NCBI GenBank assembly: GCA_963808705.1 | Contig: CAWEHB010000009.1 | Location: 124,001-188,000, forward strand | Source of the DNA: JASHPR01 sp963808705 | GTDB lineage: Bacteria > Actinomycetota > Actinomycetes > Streptosporangiales > Streptosporangiaceae | Length of the DNA: 64,000 bases | Direction: 5' to 3' | Shown: piece after piece, positions 56,534-64,000 of the stretch | Numbering within the stretch: position 1 is the stretch's first letter | Layout of the letters: every line of letters starts with the position of its first letter | Notes under the pieces: model-generated | The model's input: the letters and a program-made list of their open reading frames with translations, nothing else | The model's database searches: none | What the model was told of the DNA's origin: nothing | Made by a program: the position numbers and the translations under genes

Positions 56534-57583
56534 TTGGCTGGTACCGAAGGCACGGACGGCCTCGACGCCGGCCGGCTCATCTGGATCTACACCCAGATGG
56601 TCCGGATCCGGGAATTCGAGGAGCAGGTCAAGGCGACGTTCACCGAGCATCCGGGCGTGATCCGCGGGCACACCCACCTGGCCGACGGGGCGGAGGCGTC
56701 GATCGTCGGGTCGCTGGCCGCGCTCGGCCCGCGGGACCAGCTCATGGCGACCTACCGGTGTCACGGCTACCCGCTGACGCTCGGCACGCCGGCCACGGTG
56801 ATGATGGCGGAGATCTACGGCCGGAAGACCGGCCTGTGCGGCGGCTACGGCGGGTCCATGCACCTGACCGACCCCGGGCGCGGGTTCCTCGGCACCTCGG
56901 GCATTGTCGGCCAGGGCATCCCGCAGGCCACCGGCGTGGCCTACGCCGCTCAGATCCGCGGCGAGGGACAGGTCGTGGCGTGCTTCTTCGGCGACGGCGC
57001 CTCGAAGCAGGGCGCGTTTCACGAGTCACTCAACATCGCGTCGCTGTGGAAGCTGCCGATCGTGTACGTGCTGGAGAACAACGGCTACAACGTGGTCACC
57101 CGGGCCGAGCAGGAGGACGCGAACGCCGCGGCCGGCGAGCCGCTCGCGGTCAAGGCGGTGGCCTACAGCATGCCCGGGGTGACGGTGGACGGGGGGGACC
57201 CGGTCGAGGTCCACCGCGAGGTGGCGGCGGCGGTCAGCCGGGCCCGGGCGGGCCAGGGCCCGACGCTGGTGGAGTCCAGGATCTACCGCCTGAGCGCGCA
57301 CGGCAACATCATCGCCCCGCCGGGCGTGCCGCTGCACTTCCCCGAGCACGAGGCGGTGGAGGTCTTCGGGGCGCCCGAGGAGTACGAGGCCGCCAAGCGC
57401 GGCGACCCGGTGCCGCGGATGCGCGCCAGGCTGGTGAACGACGGGGTGCTGACCCCGGGCGAGGCCGACAAGATCGCAGGCTCCGTCCGCGACGAGATGC
57501 GGGAGGCGGTGGAGTTCGCCTTGCAGAGCCCGTTCCCCCGCCCCGAGGAAGCGACCAACTTCGTTTACGCCGAGCAGCCCTAG
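56534..57583 (+). CDS. TPP-dependent dehydrogenase E1 alpha subunit (acetoin/2-oxoacid type)
   Basis: 349 residues from a TTG at 56534 with AAGGAG six bases upstream. The TPP-binding motif is ACFFGDGASKQGAFHESLNI, ending in LENNGYN. Other marks are RCHGYPLTLGTPATVMMAE, GGYGGSMHLTD and IVGQGIPQATGVAYA, the E1 alpha pattern of acetoin and branched-chain dehydrogenases. It pairs with the beta subunit 176 bases on. No E2 or E3 gene is present in the window. The complex would decarboxylate a 2-oxo acid or cleave an acyloin, passing the acyl group to lipoyl-E2. Confidence 0.88.
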   Translation: MAGTEGTDGLDAGRLIWIYTQMVRIREFEEQVKATFTEHPGVIRGHTHLADGAEASIVGSLAALGPRDQLMATYRCHGYPLTLGTPATVMMAEIYGRKTGLCGGYGGSMHLTDPGRGFLGTSGIVGQGIPQATGVAYAAQIRGEGQVVACFFGDGASKQGAFHESLNIASLWKLPIVYVLENNGYNVVTRAEQEDANAAAGEPLAVKAVAYSMPGVTVDGGDPVEVHREVAAAVSRARAGQGPTLVESRIYRLSAHGNIIAPPGVPLHFPEHEAVEVFGAPEEYEAAKRGDPVPRMRARLVNDGVLTPGEADKIAGSVRDEMREAVEFALQSPFPRPEEATNFVYAEQP

Positions 57584-57758
57584 GGGGGACGACCCCCCTT
57601 CAACCCATGAGCGAGCTGAAGGGGCGCGGCGCCGCCTGGACTGAGGAGCGAGGGAGCTTGCGACCGAGCGACGAGGGAAGGCGGTGCCTCAAGGCGCCCC
57701 GCAAGCGAGCGGACAGGCACAGCCGCGGAGCAAGCTCCGCGAAGAACAGGAGACCGGC
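57583..57758 (+). repeat. Hairpin-rich spacer between E1 alpha and E1 beta
   Basis: Three stems lie in 176 bases: a six-base G/C stem with an ACGA loop right at the E1 alpha stop, GGTGCC-TCAA-GGCGCC in the middle, and GCGGAGC-AA-GCTCCGC near 57725-57740, just before the beta-subunit ribosome site. GAGCGAGGGAGCTTGCGACC lies between. Spacers between alpha and beta genes are normally short, so this may be an inserted repeat element or an RNA-processing region. Confidence 0.5.
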
Positions 57759-58748
57759 ATGGCACGCGAACTTCCCTACATCGGGGCGATCAACGAGTCA
57801 CTGCGGCAGGAGATGACGCGTGACGATCGCGTTCTGTATTTCGGCCAGAACATTGCCACCACCGAGAACGACCCCTTCCTCGCGGAGTTCGGGCCGGACC
57901 GGGTCCGCACCACGCCGATCTCGGAAACCGCGGAGATCGGGATGGCGACCGGCGCCGCGCTGGCCGGGTACCGGCCCGTGGTCGAGCTGTACATGGCCGA
58001 GTTCATGCTCGTCGCCATGGACCAGGTGGTCAACGAGGCGCCCCGGCTGCGCTACATGACCGGCGGCCAGGTGACGGTCCCGCTGGTGCTGAAGGCCGGG
58101 TACGGGTTCACGGCCGGCTGGGCCGGGCAGCATACCGGGTCCATCTACGGCATGTTCCTGGGCGTGCCCGGCCTGAAGGTGGCGCTCCCGGCGACGCCCG
58201 CCGACGCCAAGGGGCTGCTGGCCACCGCGGTCCGGGACGACAATCCGGTCTGCTTCTTCCACCACTACCTGCTGACGCTGGAACCGGGCGACGTCCCGGA
58301 GGGCGAGTACCTGGTCCCGTTCGGGCAGGCCGCGGTGCGGCGCGCGGGCGGCGACGTGACGGTCGTCGCCACCGGGTGGATGGTGGGCAAGGCGCTCGCG
58401 GCCGCGGAGCGGCTGGCCGCCGAGGGCATCGGCGCGGAGGTGATCGACCCGCGCACGATTGCCCCGCTGGACATCGCGACGATCCTGGAATCGGTGGCCA
58501 AGACGGGACGGCTGGTGCTGGTCGACCAGGCGACCCGGCACGGGTCCGCGTCGGCGGTCATCGCCGCCGAGGTGGCCGAGGCCGGATTCGGGTCGCTCCG
58601 GGCCCCGGTCCGGCAGGTGACCGCGCTGGACGCGACCATCCCCTACAGCCAGCCGATGGAGGACTACGTGCTGCCGGACGAGGACAAGATCATGACCGCG
58701 GTCCGGGAGGTGCTCGGCCTCACCCCCGCCGAACCAGTGGGCGGCTAA
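57759..58748 (+). CDS. TPP-dependent dehydrogenase E1 beta subunit
   Basis: 329 residues. The N-terminal transketolase-like pyrimidine domain has YIGAINESLRQEMTRDDRVL, ISETAEIGMATGAALAGYRP and ELYMAEFMLVAMDQVVNEAP. The C-terminal domain has DVTVVATGWMVGKALAAAER, EVIDPRTIAPLDIATILESV and RLVLVDQATRHGSASAVIAA. ATG 57759 has GGAG upstream; a frame from 57684 is out of keeping with the family. It completes the E1 heterotetramer with the alpha subunit. Its stop overlaps the convergent mttB-like stop by three bases. Confidence 0.9.
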   Translation: MARELPYIGAINESLRQEMTRDDRVLYFGQNIATTENDPFLAEFGPDRVRTTPISETAEIGMATGAALAGYRPVVELYMAEFMLVAMDQVVNEAPRLRYMTGGQVTVPLVLKAGYGFTAGWAGQHTGSIYGMFLGVPGLKVALPATPADAKGLLATAVRDDNPVCFFHHYLLTLEPGDVPEGEYLVPFGQAAVRRAGGDVTVVATGWMVGKALAAAERLAAEGIGAEVIDPRTIAPLDIATILESVAKTGRLVLVDQATRHGSASAVIAAEVAEAGFGSLRAPVRQVTALDATIPYSQPMEDYVLPDEDKIMTAVREVLGLTPAEPVGG

Positions 58749-60184
58749 TCGCCCAGCTCGGCCCGGCGGCGGGCCACGAAGTCCTCGAGCTCGGCCCGGA
58801 TCGCGTCGTCGAGCGGCGGCTCGATGTAGTCCTCCAGCGTCTTGGCGCAGATCTCCGAAGCCCGGGCGGTCGCGTCCTTGCCGCCCTGCTTCAGCCAGCG
58901 CTCGTAGTTCGCCGTTGACGACAGCAGCGGCCGGTAGAAGCACTCGCGGAACCGCTCCATCGTGTGCGCCGCGCCGAGGAAGTGCCCCCCGTGCCCGACC
59001 TCCTCGTGCGCGCCGAACGCCAGCGACGCCTCGTCGATCTCCAGCGGGGTGAACTCCACCCGAAGCATCCGCAGCAGCTCGATGTCGACGATGAACTTCT
59101 CGTAGCAGGAGACCAGCCCGCCCTCCAGCCAGCCGGCCGCGTGCATCACCCAGTTGGTGCCGGCCAGGAACGTGGGCAGCAGGGTCATCAGCGATTCGTA
59201 GGCCGCCTGGGCGTCACAGGTCTGGCTGGCGTTCAGGCCGCCGCCGGTGCGGAACGGCAGCCCGAAATGGCGGGCCAGCTGCCCGGTGCAGAGCAGGCCG
59301 ATCCCGGACTCGGGGGTGCCGAAGCTCGGCGAGCCCGACTGCATGTCGATGTTGGACAGGAACGAGCCGAAGATCACCGGGCAGCCGGGCCGGATCAGCT
59401 GCGCCAGCGCGATGCCGGACAGGGCCTCGGCGAGCTGCTGTACCAGGGCGGCCGGGATCGTCACCGGCGACATCGCGCCCATCAGCAGGAACGGGGTCAG
59501 CACCACCGCCTGGTTCGCGGCGCAGTACTCGAACTGCGCGTCCAGCATCCGGTCGTCCCAGCGCAGCGGGGAGTTGCAGTTGATCAGGGAGATCGTGGCC
59601 GGGGTGGCCTCGATCGCGGCGCGCCCGCCGAACAGGATCTCGGTCATCGCGATGGTGTCGGCGGCGTTCGGGCCGGAGACCACGTTGCCCATGTAGATCT
59701 TGTCGGTCAGGGTCTGCAGCGCGAGGATCATGTCCAGGTGCCGGGAGTCGAGCGGGGCGTCGTTCGGCTCGCAGATCACGCCGCCGGCCGAGTCCAGCTG
59801 GGGAAACGACTGGGCCAGCATGGCGAGGCGGTGGAAGTCGGACAGCGTCGCGTCCCGGCGCACGTCGCCCTCGCGGACGAACGGCGAGCCGTAGACCGCG
59901 CCGAACACCATGTCGTCCCCGCCGATGTGCACGTTGTTCGCCGGGTTGCGGGCCTGCACGTCGAACTCCCGCGGCGCCTTGGCCACCTGCTCGAGCACGA
60001 ACTCCGGATCGAGGAACACCACCTCGCCGTCGACCTTCTGGCCCGCCTTCCGGAACAGCTCCACGGCCTCCGGCTTGGCGAACTGCACGCCGATCTCGGA
60101 GACGATGCGCCGCCATCCGGCGTCCAGGACGGCGACGGCGTCCGGCGAAAGGATCTCGTAACGCGGCATGCGGTTGCGGAACAT
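58745..60184 (-). CDS. MttB-family quaternary-amine:corrinoid methyltransferase (non-pyrrolysine)
   Basis: 479 residues of the trimethylamine methyltransferase superfamily. Text includes RYEILSPDAVAVLDAGWRRI, DMVFGAVYGSPFVREGDVRR, VICEPNDAPLDSRHLDMIL, FGTPESGIGLLCTGQLAR and AFGAHEEVGHGGHFLGAAHT. There is no in-frame amber codon, so it is the pyrrolysine-free type, whose characterised members demethylate glycine betaine, carnitine, proline betaine or butyrobetaine. It would methylate the corrinoid protein encoded just across the divergent promoter. ATG 60184 is five bases after AGGGG. The exact substrate cannot be read from sequence. Confidence 0.85.
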   Translation of the reverse strand: MFRNRMPRYEILSPDAVAVLDAGWRRIVSEIGVQFAKPEAVELFRKAGQKVDGEVVFLDPEFVLEQVAKAPREFDVQARNPANNVHIGGDDMVFGAVYGSPFVREGDVRRDATLSDFHRLAMLAQSFPQLDSAGGVICEPNDAPLDSRHLDMILALQTLTDKIYMGNVVSGPNAADTIAMTEILFGGRAAIEATPATISLINCNSPLRWDDRMLDAQFEYCAANQAVVLTPFLLMGAMSPVTIPAALVQQLAEALSGIALAQLIRPGCPVIFGSFLSNIDMQSGSPSFGTPESGIGLLCTGQLARHFGLPFRTGGGLNASQTCDAQAAYESLMTLLPTFLAGTNWVMHAAGWLEGGLVSCYEKFIVDIELLRMLRVEFTPLEIDEASLAFGAHEEVGHGGHFLGAAHTMERFRECFYRPLLSSTANYERWLKQGGKDATARASEICAKTLEDYIEPPLDDAIRAELEDFVARRRAELGD

Positions 60185-60270
60185 GTCCACCCCTGGTTCT
60201 GCGAACCTGTGTTCGCTTCAAACCGTGCTGGCTTGACCCGGTGCGAGGCCGAACTTAGGATCACATAGTA

Positions 60271-60294
60271 GAACATGGTTCCGTAACATGGAAC
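60271..60294. promoter_or_regulatory. Candidate IclR operator between mttB and the corrinoid operon
   Basis: GTTCC-N7-GGAAC (60278-60294) overlaps a second palindrome GAAC-ATG-GTTC (60271-60281). Both lie between the divergent mttB-like and IclR genes. IclR-family sites often have this GTTCC/GGAAC symmetry. It would let one regulator control the whole demethylation system. Confidence 0.6.
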
Positions 60295-60317
60295 TCTGGC
60301 CCCCGAGGGGACTCTTC

Positions 60318-61100
60318 TTGACTAGCCCGAACGGAACGCAAGCGGTCGACCGGGCAGCGCAACTGCTGATCCAGGTCGTGCACTGCTCCGGCCCGGTCAC
60401 GTTCACCGAGCTGACCGCCGCGAGCGGGCTGGCCAAGAGCACCACCTCCCGGCTGCTGATGGCCCTGGAGCGCAACGGCCTGGTGCAGCGGGACGGCCGG
60501 GGCCGGTTCCGGCCCGGCGAGGTGTTCGTCTCCTACGCCTGGCGCGGCGGCGCCGAGGCGGGCCTGATCACCGTGGCCCAGCCGTTCCTGGACCGGCTCG
60601 GCGACGCCACCGGCGAGACCATCAACCTCGGCGTGGCCAGCCGCGGCATGGTGGAGCAGGTCGCGCAGGTGGACAGCACCTACCTGATCGGCGGGACCAA
60701 CTGGGTCGGCCTGTCGGTGCCGCTGCACTGCTCGGCCCTGGGCAAGGTGCTGCTGGCCTACGGCGCGGCCGAGCTGCCGCCGGGCCGCCTCGCCCGCCGG
60801 ACCTCGCGCACGATCACCAGCCGCGAGGCGCTGGCGGCCGACGTGGCCGAGGTGCGCCGCCGCGGCTACGCGGTGACGAACGAGGAACTTGAGCCCGGCC
60901 TGGTCGCCGTGGCCGCGCCGGTCTACCGCGACGGGGCCACCGTGGTCGCCGCGCTGTCGGTGTCCGGCCCGGCCACCCGGCTGACCCGGGCCCGCATCCC
61001 CGCCGTCGCGGCCCGGTGCATGACCGAGTCCCGCGCCCTGTCCGCCGTGCTCGGCTACCAGCCGGCCCGGCGCCGACCGCAGAAGGAAGGTGCCGCCTGA
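60318..61100 (+). CDS. IclR family transcriptional regulator of the demethylation system
   Basis: 260 residues if started at the TTG at 60318, which has GAGGGG seven bases upstream; an ATG at 60288 sits inside the operator and is less likely. HTH: AVDRAAQLLIQVVHCSGPVT, then SGLAKSTTSRLLMALERNGL. Effector domain: VPLHCSALGKVLLAYGAAEL and RRGYAVTNEELEPGLVAVAA, the classical IclR sequence. It is the first gene of the forward corrinoid operon and its stop shares a base with the next start (TGATG). It probably responds to the methylated amine. Confidence 0.88.
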   Translation: MTSPNGTQAVDRAAQLLIQVVHCSGPVTFTELTAASGLAKSTTSRLLMALERNGLVQRDGRGRFRPGEVFVSYAWRGGAEAGLITVAQPFLDRLGDATGETINLGVASRGMVEQVAQVDSTYLIGGTNWVGLSVPLHCSALGKVLLAYGAAELPPGRLARRTSRTITSREALAADVAEVRRRGYAVTNEELEPGLVAVAAPVYRDGATVVAALSVSGPATRLTRARIPAVAARCMTESRALSAVLGYQPARRRPQKEGAA

Positions 61101-61765
61101 TGACACGCGACGAGCTCCTGAAGCAGCTCTACGACGACACCCTGGTCGGTAACGCGCCCGCGGTGCTCGAGCTGACCCGGGCCGGCCTGGCCATGGGCAT
61201 GGGCCCGGAGGAGCTGCTGTACGAGGCGCTGATCCCGTCGCTGGAAGAGGTCGGCGCCCGGTTCGAGCGCGGTGACTTCTTCGTGCCCGAGATGCTGATC
61301 GCCGGCAAGGCGATGGCGGGCGCGCTGGAGATACTCCGGCCGCTGCTGGCCGAGACCGGCGCCGAGACCATCGGGAAGATCGTCATGGGCACGGTCAAGG
61401 GCGACGTGCACGACATCGGCAAGAACCTCGTCAACATCATGTTCGAGGGAGCCGGCTTCGAGGTCATCGACCTGGGCGTGCAGGTGGCGCCGGAGAAGTT
61501 CGTCGACGCGATCCGGCAGCATCAGCCCGACATCGTCGGCTTCTCCGCGTTCCTGACCACCACGATGCCGATGTTCAAGGCCAACATCAACGCGCTGCAG
61601 AAGGCGGGCATGCGCGACCAGGTGATCGTGATGGTCGGCGGCGCGCCGGTGACCCAGGAGTACGCCGACGTGGTGGGCGCCGACGGCTACGCCTCGGACG
61701 CGTCGGCGGCCGTGGTCAAGGCCAAGGAACTGCTGCGCCACCGCCGCGCGATGGCGCCGGCCTGA
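61100..61765 (+). CDS. Corrinoid (B12-binding) methyl carrier protein
   Basis: 221 residues. Residues about 1-90 form the helical cap (LLYEALIPSLEEVGARFERG, PEMLIAGKAMAGALEILRPL). The B12 domain carries the lower-axial His motif GTVKGDVHDIGKNLVNIM, then GFEVIDLGVQVAPEKFVDAI and MVGGAPVTQEYADVVGADGY. This is the MtgC/MttC-like carrier that accepts a methyl group from the MttB homologue and passes it to the methyltransferase encoded next. The ATG at 61100 follows AAGGAAGG. Co-translated with iclR upstream. Confidence 0.92.
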   Translation: MTRDELLKQLYDDTLVGNAPAVLELTRAGLAMGMGPEELLYEALIPSLEEVGARFERGDFFVPEMLIAGKAMAGALEILRPLLAETGAETIGKIVMGTVKGDVHDIGKNLVNIMFEGAGFEVIDLGVQVAPEKFVDAIRQHQPDIVGFSAFLTTTMPMFKANINALQKAGMRDQVIVMVGGAPVTQEYADVVGADGYASDASAAVVKAKELLRHRRAMAPA

Positions 61766-61775
61766 GGGGGCCCGC

Positions 61776-62657
61776 ATGGAGACCGTCCTGTCCTCGGCCA
61801 GCCGGGAACTGCGGATCGGCGGGGATAACCCGTTCTGCATCGTGGGCGAGCGGATCAACCCGACCGGGCGCAAGCTCTTCCAGGAGCAGCTGCGCCGAGG
61901 TGACCTGTCCCGGATCGAGGTCGACGTGGCGGATCAGGTCGGCGGCGGCGCGATGATGCTCGACGTCAACATGGGCGCGCCGCTGGCCGACGAGGCCGAG
62001 CTGATGGTCGCCGCGGTGAAGCTCATCCAGGGCCGGTGCGACCTGCCGCTCTGCCTGGATTCCTCGATCGTCGAGGTGCTCGAGGCGGGGCTGGCCGCCT
62101 ACCAGGGCAAGGCGCTGGTCAACTCGGTGACCGCCGAGGACGAGCGGCTGGACGCGATTCTGCCCCTGGTGCGCCGGCACGGCGCGGCGGTGATCGCGCT
62201 GCCGAACGACGAGGAGGAGATCCCGGAAGATCCCCGGCGGCGGCTGGAGCTGGTGCGCAAGATCGTGGACGTGGCCACCGGGAAGTACGGCATCCCGGTC
62301 GAGGACATCGTGATCGACCCGCTGGCCATGCCGGTCGGCGCCGACACCACGCTGGTGCTGCGCACGCTGGAGACGATCGCGCTGGTGCGCGAGGAGTTCG
62401 GGCTGAACATGACGCTCGGCGCCTCCAACGTCTCGTTCGGGATGCCGGACCGCGCATCGATCGGTTCGGCGTTCCTGCCGATGGCGATCACGAGCGGGCT
62501 GACCAGCGCGATCATGGATGCCCGCTCGCCGCAGCTTGTCCGGGCGGTCAAGGCGGCCGACCTGCTCACCGACAAGGACCCCTGGGGCGCCGGGTGGATC
62601 GCGGCGCACCGGGCGGCCCAGGCCCAGGCTCAGGCACAGTCTCAGGCCGGCACATGA
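61776..62657 (+). CDS. Methyltetrahydrofolate:corrinoid methyltransferase (MtgA/AcsE-like)
   Basis: 293 residues, pterin-binding TIM barrel. Marks: FCIVGERINPTGRKLFQEQL, GGGAMMLDVNMGAPLADEAE, LPLCLDSSIVEVLEAGLAAY, KALVNSVTAEDERLDAILPL and LGASNVSFGMPDRASIGSAF (the NxSxG pterin loop). It moves a methyl group between the corrinoid protein and tetrahydrofolate. In this system it would make 5-methyl-THF from the demethylated amine. A short Gln/Ala tail ends it. It overlaps the reactivase gene (ATGA at 62654-62657). Confidence 0.9.
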   Translation: METVLSSASRELRIGGDNPFCIVGERINPTGRKLFQEQLRRGDLSRIEVDVADQVGGGAMMLDVNMGAPLADEAELMVAAVKLIQGRCDLPLCLDSSIVEVLEAGLAAYQGKALVNSVTAEDERLDAILPLVRRHGAAVIALPNDEEEIPEDPRRRLELVRKIVDVATGKYGIPVEDIVIDPLAMPVGADTTLVLRTLETIALVREEFGLNMTLGASNVSFGMPDRASIGSAFLPMAITSGLTSAIMDARSPQLVRAVKAADLLTDKDPWGAGWIAAHRAAQAQAQAQSQAGT

Positions 62658-64000
62658 CGCAGACGGCCATCTCCCACGGGCGCGAAGACCCGGCGATCGG
62701 AGTGCCCGCCCGCGTCGAGCTGGAGTTCCAGCCGAGCGGAACCCGGGTCCGGGTGCCGCCCGGCGTCACCCTCTTCGACGCCGCGAGCTGGAACGGCATC
62801 GCGATCGACTCGACCTGCGGCGGCCACGGCACCTGCAAGAAATGCAAGATCAGAGTCGCCGACGGGCAGGTGCCGGCCTCGCCGCTCGACGCGCGGGCGT
62901 TCTCGCCGGACGAGCTGCGGGCCGGCTGGCGGCTGGCCTGCCGGGCGCAGGCCGACGGCGACCTGCAGGTCGAGGTCCCGCCGCTGGTCACCAGGCCGAA
63001 GGCCGCCACGGTCGGCGTCGGCCGCCAGGTCATCCTCCGCCCGGCGGCGCAGAAGCGCTACCTCGAGCTGGCCGAGCCGTCCCTGTCCGACCAGCGGACC
63101 GACCTCGAGCGGGTGCTGGCCGCCCTCGACGACCTGGAACTGCGGGTCGACCTGGGGGTGCTGCGGTCGATCGGCTCGGTGCTGCGCGCGGCCGACTACC
63201 GGGTGACCGCGGTGATCGTCGACGACGTGCTGATCGACGTCCAGCCCGGGGACACCACCGAGCGGCTGCACGGCATCGCCTTCGACCTCGGCACCACCAC
63301 GGTGGTGGCCACCCTCCTCGACCTGTCCACCGGGACCCCGCTGGCCGTCGCGTCCATGCTGAATAAGCAGCAGCCGTTCGGCGCGGACGTGATCACGCGG
63401 ATCAGCGCGACCATGCTGGATCCGGCCACGATGGACACCCTGACCCGGCTGGCCCACGAGACGCTGGCCGAGCTGACCGCGGACGTCTGCGGCCAGGCCG
63501 GCGTGGACTCCGCCGAGGTCTGCGAGGTGGCGCTGGCCGGCAACGCCACCATGACGCATATCGCCCTCGGCATCGACCCCGAGCCGCTGGGCGTGGCGCC
63601 GTTCATCATGGCCGCGCGCCACCTGCCCGAGGTGCTCGCCGCGGCGCACCTGAGCCTGCCGGTGCACCCGCGGGCCCGCGCGTTCCCGTTCCCCGCCTTC
63701 GGCGCGTACGTCGGCGGCGACATCACCGCCGGGCTGCTCGCCTCGGGCATGGACCGGGACTCGCGCACCCGGCTGTTCGTGGATATCGGCACGAACTGCG
63801 AGATCGTGCTGGGCAACCGGGACTGGCTGCTGGCCACCGCGGCGCCGGCCGGGCCGGCGTTCGAGGGCGCGGCGATCCGGTGCGGGATGCGCGCCGCCGA
63901 CGGCGCGATCGAGGTCGTCTCGATGACGCCGGACGGCCTGGACCTGCGGGTGATCGGGGACGCCGAGCCGGCCGGGCTGTGCGGCTCCGGGCTGGTCGAC
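62654..64000 (+). CDS. RACo-type corrinoid activation protein (2Fe-2S plus ASKHA), cut by window end
   Basis: 449 codons are present without a stop. The N-terminal ferredoxin-like domain has CGGHGTCKKCKIRVADG and a fourth Cys in RLACRAQADGD, the CX5CX2C...C pattern of a 2Fe-2S cluster. After a linker the ASKHA ATPase domain has AFDLGTTTVVATLLDL, VALAGNATMTHIALG, FGAYVGGDITAGLLASGMD and RLFVDIGTNCEIVLGNRD. Such DUF4445 proteins reduce inactive Co(II) corrinoid back to Co(I) using ATP. It completes the methyl-transfer set. The C-terminal 150 or so residues lie outside. Confidence 0.92.
   Translation, partial: MTQTAISHGREDPAIGVPARVELEFQPSGTRVRVPPGVTLFDAASWNGIAIDSTCGGHGTCKKCKIRVADGQVPASPLDARAFSPDELRAGWRLACRAQADGDLQVEVPPLVTRPKAATVGVGRQVILRPAAQKRYLELAEPSLSDQRTDLERVLAALDDLELRVDLGVLRSIGSVLRAADYRVTAVIVDDVLIDVQPGDTTERLHGIAFDLGTTTVVATLLDLSTGTPLAVASMLNKQQPFGADVITRISATMLDPATMDTLTRLAHETLAELTADVCGQAGVDSAEVCEVALAGNATMTHIALGIDPEPLGVAPFIMAARHLPEVLAAAHLSLPVHPRARAFPFPAFGAYVGGDITAGLLASGMDRDSRTRLFVDIGTNCEIVLGNRDWLLATAAPAGPAFEGAAIRCGMRAADGAIEVVSMTPDGLDLRVIGDAEPAGLCGSGLVD

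Noticed and set aside
58745..60184. Pyrrolysine-containing trimethylamine methyltransferase
   Set aside because: The frame has no internal amber codon and no Pyl genes are nearby; it fits the non-Pyl MttB group.

Overview
The window is high-GC DNA of the actinomycete type. Third codon positions are mostly G or C, GTG and TTG starts are frequent, and genes overlap through ATGA/GTGA junctions. Typical actinobacterial families are present: an XRE regulator with its small partner, an LLM-type (probably F420-dependent) oxidoreductase, PucR, PaaX and IclR regulators, and an FtsX-like permease. No rRNA or tRNA gene was found, and I cannot assign a genus.

Layout. Positions 1-8.4 kb are a loose accessory region: MarR/YceI divergent pair, a propeller-like fragment, SnoaL-like and VOC proteins, an AraC regulator followed by a broken VOC gene, and an XRE regulator with a small partner. 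Positions 8.4-17.1 kb are one forward operon for methyl-group metabolism: PucR regulator, homocysteine methyltransferase fused to an MTHFR-like domain, a MetV-like Cys-rich protein, MetF, a MidA-like SAM methyltransferase, a short core-MetE methionine synthase and SAM synthetase. Together they could take a C1 unit from tetrahydrofolate through methionine to SAM and on to an unknown acceptor. Positions 28.7-17.2 kb (reverse strand) are a tightly overlapped nine-gene operon: acetoacetate-CoA ligase, a split dikinase resembling phenylphosphate synthase, BCCP, biotin carboxylase, a pyruvate-carboxylase-type carboxyltransferase, a HAD phosphatase, an ACMSD-family amidohydrolase and a quinone oxidoreductase. 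A divergent IclR gene with a perfect palindrome in the shared spacer faces it. I infer a possibly undescribed ATP- and biotin-dependent ketone (acetone-like) carboxylation pathway.

Positions 29.6-38.9 kb carry assorted genes: a small acidic peptide with a Cys-rich protein, a YbjQ-like protein, an FtsX permease, a PatB-type C-S lyase, an amidohydrolase, a methyltransferase, a class II glutamine amidotransferase and an LLM oxidoreductase. Positions 38.8-44.5 kb are a complete Opp/Dpp-type ABC importer. Positions 44.7-47.7 kb hold a UGSC-family group with an SDR. Positions 48.0-49.5 kb are an IS200/IS605 relic: decayed tnpA, intact tnpB and a predicted guide-RNA end. Positions 49.7-58.7 kb carry an alpha/beta hydrolase, a zinc alcohol dehydrogenase, two amidohydrolases, PaaX, a TIM-barrel isomerase-like protein and a TPP-dependent E1 alpha/beta pair. 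Positions 58.7-64.0 kb are a corrinoid demethylation system: non-pyrrolysine MttB homologue, IclR, corrinoid protein, methyl-tetrahydrofolate methyltransferase and a RACo-type reactivase cut by the window end.

Sequence quality. Four otherwise good genes (core metE, metK, biotin carboxylase, alpha/beta hydrolase) each appear to lack exactly one base in a short G or C run. This points to sequencing indels rather than four pseudogenes.
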